64,000 nt of DNA from contig NC_015559.1 in the NCBI RefSeq assembly GCF_000214215.1, positions 1,550,001-1,614,000 of the forward strand, written 5' to 3'. The notes beneath the pieces are model-generated. The model was given only the letters and a program-made list of their open reading frames with translations. It did not search any database and was not told the origin of the DNA. This DNA is from Marinomonas posidonica IVIA-Po-181. GTDB lineage: Bacteria > Pseudomonadota > Gammaproteobacteria > Pseudomonadales > Marinomonadaceae. Made by a program: the position numbers and the translations under genes. Positions 59,231-64,000 of the stretch are shown here, in pieces. The stretch's first letter is position 1. Each line of letters starts with the position of its first letter.

Positions 59231-61069
59231 ATGACAGAACTGGTAAAGGTAAGTGGTTTGCGTGTTGCTGTACGATCTGGAGGAGTGGATATTCCGATTG
59301 TTCATGGTGCAAACTTTAGTCTCAACAAAGGCGAAGTATTAGCATTAATTGGTGAATCTGGTTCTGGCAAAACTACGATTGCTTTATCTTTAATGGGCTA
59401 TGCTCGCAGTGGTTGTCATATTGTAGAGGGTTCTGTGCACATTGATGGTGTGGATGTCTTGACGCTATCCCCAGCTCAGCTAGCGAAAGTCCGTGGTCGT
59501 ACCGTGTCTTATATCGCGCAAAGTGCGGCGGCTGCGTTTAATCCATCAAAAACCATCATGGATCAGGTAATAGAAAGTGCCATGATTCATAAAACCTGCA
59601 GTCGTAAAGAGGCTCAAGAAAAAGCCATAGGCTTGTTTCGTGAGTTGGCATTGCCTAATCCTGAGAGTATAGGTGAGCGTTATCCACATCAAGTGTCGGG
59701 TGGTCAACTACAGCGTTTAATGGCGGCCATGGCATTGATTACAGACCCTGCGCTGGTGGTACTGGATGAACCGACAACCGCTTTGGATGTGACGACACAA
59801 ATAGAGGTATTAAGAGCGTTTAAAAAAGTCGTGCGTGAACGAAATACCACCGCTGTGTATGTGTCTCATGACTTGGCGGTTGTTGCTCAAATGGCAGATC
59901 GTATCGTCGTGCTTAAAAATGGTGAAATTCAAGAGAATAATGTTACGAAAGGGATTTTGGAGGCACCACAACACGACTATACCAAAAGCTTATTGTCCGC
60001 GATGAAACCAGTGGCTCGTGAAGAGATGGTTGAGCAGAATTCAATGCCGTTGGGCACTCCTTCGCCATTGTTAGAAGTGCGCCAATTAGAAGTGTGTTTT
60101 GGTCATAAAAAAGTCCTTCAAGATATAGACTTAAAAATTGGTCGAGGAGCCACCGTCGGTGTCATTGGTGAATCTGGTTCCGGCAAAACCACGTTAGCAA
60201 GAAGCATTGTTGGTTTGGTTGAACCCAGCATAGGAAATATTTACCTGGATGGTTTGTCTCTGGAAGCGTCTGCCTCTGATCGTACGCGAGAGCAATTACG
60301 ACGTATTCAGTATGTTTTTCAAAATGCCGATACCGCCTTGAATCCATTACATAGGGTAGAAGAGATTCTTGCGCGCCCGTTGCGTTTTTATCATGGCATG
60401 AAAGGACAAAAGCTGCATGATCGAGTCATCGAGTTGCTTGCCTTAGTGCATTTACCCGAAAGCATTGCCAAACGTCGCCCAACGGAATTATCCGGCGGTC
60501 AAAAACAGAGAATAAATTTAGCCAGAGCCTTAGCCGCAGAGCCTGACATTATCCTGTGTGATGAAGTGACATCGGCTTTAGACACAGTCGTTGGGGCGGC
60601 CATCCTGGAATTAATGGCCGATTTACGTAAGAAGCTTAACGTTTCTTACCTTTTCATCAGTCATGATATCAGCATGGTCCAAGCGATTTGTGACGAGATA
60701 ATTGTTCTTTACTCTGGCTTCAAGGTGGAACAAGGCTCAGGGGAGTCCTTTCAGCGTCCACCTTTTCATCCCTATACGCAATTGTTAATTGATTCTGTGC
60801 CGGAGATGCAGCAGGGTTGGTTAGAATCGACTAATGCGAATCATGAACTTTTACCTGCGATCAGTGCGGCGAAACCAAGTGTTGAATTGTGTCCGTTTTT
60901 GGACCGTTGTTCGGTGCGTGAGGAAGGCAAGTGTAATCGTATTATTCCTTTTCGGAAAAAGCTTAACAAGGGCAATGAGATACTTTGTCATCATACATTC
61001 ATTGAAGATATGAGTGATGTGTATTCCCTAAATAGTGGCAAAGTCTGTGTAACGGCCGAAAGGGCGTAA
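59231..61069 (+). CDS. Fused double ATPase of the dipeptide-type ABC importer (DppD-DppF fusion)
   Basis: 612 residues with two complete ABC domains. First half: Walker A GESGSGKTT near 40, signature VSGGQLQRLMAA, Walker B LVVLDEPTTALD. Second half (from about 280): Walker A GESGSGKTT near 317, signature LSGGQKQRINLA, Walker B IILCDEVTSALD. The C-terminus has a Cys-rich oligopeptide-transporter tail (CPFLDRCSVREEGKC). Separate DppD and DppF proteins are more usual; fused forms such as GsiA and YejF are known. It powers the importer encoded just upstream. Confidence 0.95.
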   Translation: MTELVKVSGLRVAVRSGGVDIPIVHGANFSLNKGEVLALIGESGSGKTTIALSLMGYARSGCHIVEGSVHIDGVDVLTLSPAQLAKVRGRTVSYIAQSAAAAFNPSKTIMDQVIESAMIHKTCSRKEAQEKAIGLFRELALPNPESIGERYPHQVSGGQLQRLMAAMALITDPALVVLDEPTTALDVTTQIEVLRAFKKVVRERNTTAVYVSHDLAVVAQMADRIVVLKNGEIQENNVTKGILEAPQHDYTKSLLSAMKPVAREEMVEQNSMPLGTPSPLLEVRQLEVCFGHKKVLQDIDLKIGRGATVGVIGESGSGKTTLARSIVGLVEPSIGNIYLDGLSLEASASDRTREQLRRIQYVFQNADTALNPLHRVEEILARPLRFYHGMKGQKLHDRVIELLALVHLPESIAKRRPTELSGGQKQRINLARALAAEPDIILCDEVTSALDTVVGAAILELMADLRKKLNVSYLFISHDISMVQAICDEIIVLYSGFKVEQGSGESFQRPPFHPYTQLLIDSVPEMQQGWLESTNANHELLPAISAAKPSVELCPFLDRCSVREEGKCNRIIPFRKKLNKGNEILCHHTFIEDMSDVYSLNSGKVCVTAERA

Positions 61070-61131
61070 AAATATTTATTATCAAGAATGTTGTAAATAT
61101 GGCGGTGTTAACAAATAGAGAAGAGGTGTCC

Positions 61132-61527
61132 ATGGATGATTTAGGCGGTTTGCCTGTCAATGAGCTAAGCGAATCAGGGTTGTGGCACTTGAATGGATCG
61201 GAACCACAAGCGATTACTTTGGCAAAAAACTATATTGATCAGCATTACAGAGAATCCATCAACCTCGACTCTTTAGCGGCTTTGGTCGGATTGACCCGAT
61301 TTAGTCTGGCTAAACAGTTTCGTCAACAAGTCGGAATCTCTCCTTATCAATACGTCTGTCGAGTGCGCATTTACAATGCACAATCCTTGATTAAGCAAGG
61401 TGGGCGGCCGACGGAAATTGCTGGCGCGGTGGGTTTTTTCGACCAAAGTCACTTGGCGAAACATTTTAAGCGCTTGTGTGGTATTACGCCTAGTCAATAT
61501 CGTGAACGTTTTAATCTGGCCAATTAG
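61132..61527 (+). CDS. Small AraC-family transcriptional regulator
   Basis: 131 residues, essentially only the two-helix-turn-helix AraC DNA-binding domain (about 25-131: LDSLAALVGLTRFSLAKQFRQQVGISPYQYVCRVRI and IAGAVGFFDQSHLAKHFKRLCGITPSQYR), with a short N-terminal segment and no effector domain. An upstream ATG at 61099 is possible, but ATG at 61132 has GAAGAGG 6 nt before it. It follows the ATPase gene by 62 bp and may regulate the ABC/oxidase cluster; how it senses a signal without a ligand domain is not evident. Confidence 0.88.
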   Translation: MDDLGGLPVNELSESGLWHLNGSEPQAITLAKNYIDQHYRESINLDSLAALVGLTRFSLAKQFRQQVGISPYQYVCRVRIYNAQSLIKQGGRPTEIAGAVGFFDQSHLAKHFKRLCGITPSQYRERFNLAN

Positions 61528-61583
61528 ATCGTATCCTACTGCTCTCATTAACTCGTATTTTAAGTGTTTATTTGCTGAGATAT

Positions 61584-61628
61584 AAAGTCCTCTCGTAACT
61601 GGATAGAAGCATTACGGGAGGACTTTTT
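61584..61628 (+). terminator. Terminator between AraC-type gene and DAO gene
   Basis: AAAGTCCTCTCGTAA and TTACGGGAGGACTTT pair over 15 positions with one G-U pair around a 13-nt loop, then TTTTT. It ends the plus-strand catabolic operon and separates it from the convergent oxidase gene. Confidence 0.85.
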
Positions 61629-61675
61629 ATTCTGTTTACTTGTTTATCTAATTGTCGCGGGTCTTATGATGGGAG

Positions 61676-63001
61676 TTAAAAATCAGACACTTTACCCCAG
61701 ACACTTTTTTGTAATCGAGACAGCTGATACTGCTTGTGTTCAACAAAGGTTTCTTTTCCTGCAATCATTTCCGCGATCAATTTCCCCGCCCCTGGCCCGA
61801 TGCCAAAACCGTGACCTGAAAAGCCAGCGGCAATCATAAATCCGGGCATATTCGTGGCATGATCAATAACAGGGACGCCATCAGGTGTGCTATCAATGTA
61901 ACTGGCCCAAGCATTCTGGACGGGAATGTCCCCAAGTTCTGGCAACAATAGACGAGCACGTTTTAGGGTTTCATCTATTAATTTTTTGGAAGGTCTAGGA
62001 TCTAAGATACGATTTTTTTCCATGGGAGTCGGTTGATCTAATGCCCATTTTTTGCGGGTTTCATGGCCTGCTAGCCAAGCTTGTAAGTCACCTGGAGACA
62101 GCACTTTCCAACGTTTCGCAAACATGGGTAAAAAGTCCACCGCAAAGCGTAGTTGCTGTGGCGTAATATCCACATTAGCCGTTCCAGAAATGGCTAATGT
62201 ATAGCCGCCATTGCTACGCCGTGTTACTGATATACCTGAAGTATGAAGGGCATTAGGAATTCCTTTGGCACCCGGCATAAGGGAAAGAATGGAGGACCTT
62301 ACAGCGGATTGTGGGAAACGAATACCAAGTTGATGGCAAAAAGAGGATGCCCAAGCGCCCCCTGCCATAATGACTTGGGAGGTTTTTATGACGCCTTTCT
62401 CTGTGATGACACCAGAGACTTTACCTGCTTGAGTTTCTAGGCCTCGCGCTGCGCAAAATTGATGGATACTGCCGCCATGTTTCATCACGCCTTTGGCAAT
62501 AAGCGGTGCGGCTATAGAAGGGTCAGCAATGCCATCAGAAGGGGAAAATACGCCGCCTAACCATGGTTTATTGGTGGCTCCACCGCGTTCGGCGGCTTCG
62601 CTAGGGGTGAGCATATGAGTAGTCACCCCTTCGCCTTCGGCAAAGTCACGCCATTTATCCCAGCCGTCTAATTCGGCTTGGTTATCGGATAAATAGAGAA
62701 GACCACAACGTCGAAAGCCCAAATCCTCACCAAGATCGGCTGTAATTTCTTCCCAAAGATCAAGACTTTTGGTAGCGAGTGGAAGCTCTCGGGCGTCACG
62801 ATTTTGCTGACGACACCAGCCCCAGTTTCGGCTGGATTGTTCGGCACCAATTCGACCTTTTTCGATTAGGGCGACGTTCATGCCTTGGCGAGCGATAAAA
62901 TACGCTGCACATACACCGACGATACCACCGCCAATGACAACAACATCGGCGTGTTCTGGCAACTCTGGTGTTGATGAAATACTTATTAGTGGAGCGGGCA
63001 T
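61676..63001 (-). CDS. FAD-dependent oxidoreductase of the DAO family (second copy)
   Basis: 441 residues. FAD loop ADVVVIGGGIVGVCAAYFIARQGMNVALIEKG (about 19-50), SSRNWGWCRQQNRD, a central substrate domain, and C-terminal IDSTPDGVPVIDH and FMIAAGFSGHGFGIGPGAGKLIAEM. It resembles D-amino-acid dehydrogenase and sarcosine-oxidase-type enzymes and is only distantly similar to the oxidase at 54313. It lies 80 bp downstream of the deacylase gene on the same strand, so the deacylase product may be its substrate; this is inferred. Confidence 0.87.
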   Translation of the reverse strand: MPAPLISISSTPELPEHADVVVIGGGIVGVCAAYFIARQGMNVALIEKGRIGAEQSSRNWGWCRQQNRDARELPLATKSLDLWEEITADLGEDLGFRRCGLLYLSDNQAELDGWDKWRDFAEGEGVTTHMLTPSEAAERGGATNKPWLGGVFSPSDGIADPSIAAPLIAKGVMKHGGSIHQFCAARGLETQAGKVSGVITEKGVIKTSQVIMAGGAWASSFCHQLGIRFPQSAVRSSILSLMPGAKGIPNALHTSGISVTRRSNGGYTLAISGTANVDITPQQLRFAVDFLPMFAKRWKVLSPGDLQAWLAGHETRKKWALDQPTPMEKNRILDPRPSKKLIDETLKRARLLLPELGDIPVQNAWASYIDSTPDGVPVIDHATNMPGFMIAAGFSGHGFGIGPGAGKLIAEMIAGKETFVEHKQYQLSRLQKSVWGKVSDF

Positions 63002-63081
63002 CTTGTTCTCCTAACCTATGATCACTGTGTTTTCAGTGTTCAAATTATGTCATGTGCTGATTTGTTCAATATGTTTGATGA

Positions 63082-64000
63082 CTACGCACTCTGCAACTCG
63101 CCTAGGCGAACGACGGTGACGCCTGGTCGTAGTTGACGAACGGAGGGCATGACTAACACGCAATTTTCATAAGGCGTTGTGACCTGTTGTCCATCTTGAT
63201 ATGCGATAACACTGTTGGCTTTCTGAAAAACTTCGAGACCTTGATAATGGTCGGTAAAGTGAAAATCCATGCTGGTGGCGACAACCGGTTCGGTGACTTG
63301 GACTATGTTCATTTTTGACTCTATGGGTTGAAACCAATCACTGGGTAAGTCCTTGTATTGGATAAGGCCATGTAACATCAAAAAACGTGCGGTCACATCA
63401 CGTGCGACTGTCACGGCGGAGCTTTCCCAATGTTGTCCGCACTCGACTAACAAGGCATTTTTTGTGCTATTGGGGTCACCAAAGTCAGCATAATCACGCA
63501 TACGACAACCTTCAGGGTGGCCTTCATCGCGAATAATCCAAGCCGGGGATTGTTGCTCTAGAGCAAGCTCTAACCCTTTATCCTGTGGACCGCATACGCA
63601 AAGTGGAGGGCATTTTTCATGCATGGAATGTAAATCTAACAGAACGTCTACTTCGTCGATGATGGGGCGTAATTGACGAGCACGTTGTAACTCTGTGGAA
63701 TCTTGACTGAGGTCGTCGAGTATCTCTTTTGTCCAAACGCGGTTAAGGTCTTGGTCAACGAATCGCGATGCATCAGGATGTTGAGAGTCAAAGGTTAGAT
63801 AAGCGGCAACATTTGCAAAAGCGAGGGTGAGCTTACCTTGGCGCGGCTGAATGGCTAAGTCGATGAGTTCTTTAACCACGATCGCGCCACATACTTCGTT
63901 ACCATGAGTCAGCGCATTAATCATGACATGAGGACCCGCCACACCGCTGTCGAAATGATACAAATAAGGAATCTCCCCATTGCCTGTTTTGTAAGGCGTA
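63082..64000 (-). CDS. AstE/AspA-type zinc deacylase (5' end beyond the window)
   Basis: At least 306 residues; the frame stays open to the window end (TPYKTGNGEIPYLYHFDSG precedes the first in-frame TTG at 63963), so the start is not in the window. Zn ligands of the succinylglutamate desuccinylase/aspartoacylase family are visible: ALTHGNE (His, Glu) near the N-terminus and LLDLHSMH (His), with the catalytic Glu probably in LLVECGQHW. Family members remove acyl groups from N-acyl amino acids (AstE, aspartoacylase, the ectoine enzyme DoeB). The substrate here is unknown; context suggests an N-acyl amine or amino acid oxidised by the adjacent DAO enzyme. Confidence 0.85.
   Translation of the reverse strand, partial: TPYKTGNGEIPYLYHFDSGVAGPHVMINALTHGNEVCGAIVVKELIDLAIQPRQGKLTLAFANVAAYLTFDSQHPDASRFVDQDLNRVWTKEILDDLSQDSTELQRARQLRPIIDEVDVLLDLHSMHEKCPPLCVCGPQDKGLELALEQQSPAWIIRDEGHPEGCRMRDYADFGDPNSTKNALLVECGQHWESSAVTVARDVTARFLMLHGLIQYKDLPSDWFQPIESKMNIVQVTEPVVATSMDFHFTDHYQGLEVFQKANSVIAYQDGQQVTTPYENCVLVMPSVRQLRPGVTVVRLGELQSA

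Overview
The window is a stretch of gammaproteobacterial chromosome. Gene order (hflC-yjeT-hisZ-purA, rnpB next to mraZ, a full dcw cluster, thrS-infC-rpmI-rplT-pheST-ihfA), a moderate GC content and codon use rich in A/T third positions fit the Oceanospirillales. My best guess is Marinomonas or a close relative, but this rests on recall of gene order and protein style, not on a search.

Layout. 1-3.7 kb: end of hflC, a YjeT-like membrane protein, hisZ and purA. 3.8-5.8 kb: a CpxR/CpxA-like two-component pair. 5.9-6.2 kb: rnpB, the RNase P RNA. 6.5-24.2 kb: a complete dcw (division and cell wall) cluster mraZ-rsmH-ftsL-ftsI-murE-murF-mraY-murD-ftsW-murG-murC-ddl-ftsQ-ftsA-ftsZ-lpxC, with many start/stop overlaps. 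24.3-28.7 kb: secA, argJ and a MutT-type Nudix gene. 28.7-34.0 kb: a mixed block with a double-receiver response regulator, ppiC, a DUF442 protein, an XRE-cupin regulator, class II DAHP synthase, a GIY-YIG-like protein and an O-methyltransferase. 34.0-41.2 kb: the translation block thrS-infC-rpmI-rplT-pheS-pheT-ihfA. It carries several signs of RNA-level control: a thrS leader hairpin that looks like the tRNA-Thr anticodon arm, a possible AUA start for infC, and a terminator abutting pheS.

41.4-43.8 kb is the most unusual part: 16 intact tRNA genes (Pro, 4 Thr, 6 Val, 5 Asp) plus six decayed tRNA-Val-like copies. The centre is built from a 656-bp unit present twice in tandem and then partially a third time.

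44.1-49.2 kb: a Cache-GGDEF-EAL c-di-GMP enzyme followed 25 bp later by a periplasmic sugar-type binding protein with no transporter nearby, then an AlkC-like DNA glycosylase on the other strand. 49.5-64 kb is a catabolic/transport region: two paralogous GNAT acetyltransferases sharing a 22-bp upstream motif, an aldehyde dehydrogenase, a type II haloacid-dehalogenase-like HAD protein, a DAO-type FAD oxidase, a complete dipeptide-type ABC importer (Tat-type binding protein, two permeases, one fused double ATPase), an AraC-type regulator, a second DAO-type oxidase and an AstE/AspA-type deacylase cut by the window end. Together these suggest uptake, deacylation and oxidation of an amine or N-acyl amino acid whose identity I cannot tell.

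I found no IS element, prophage or CRISPR array.
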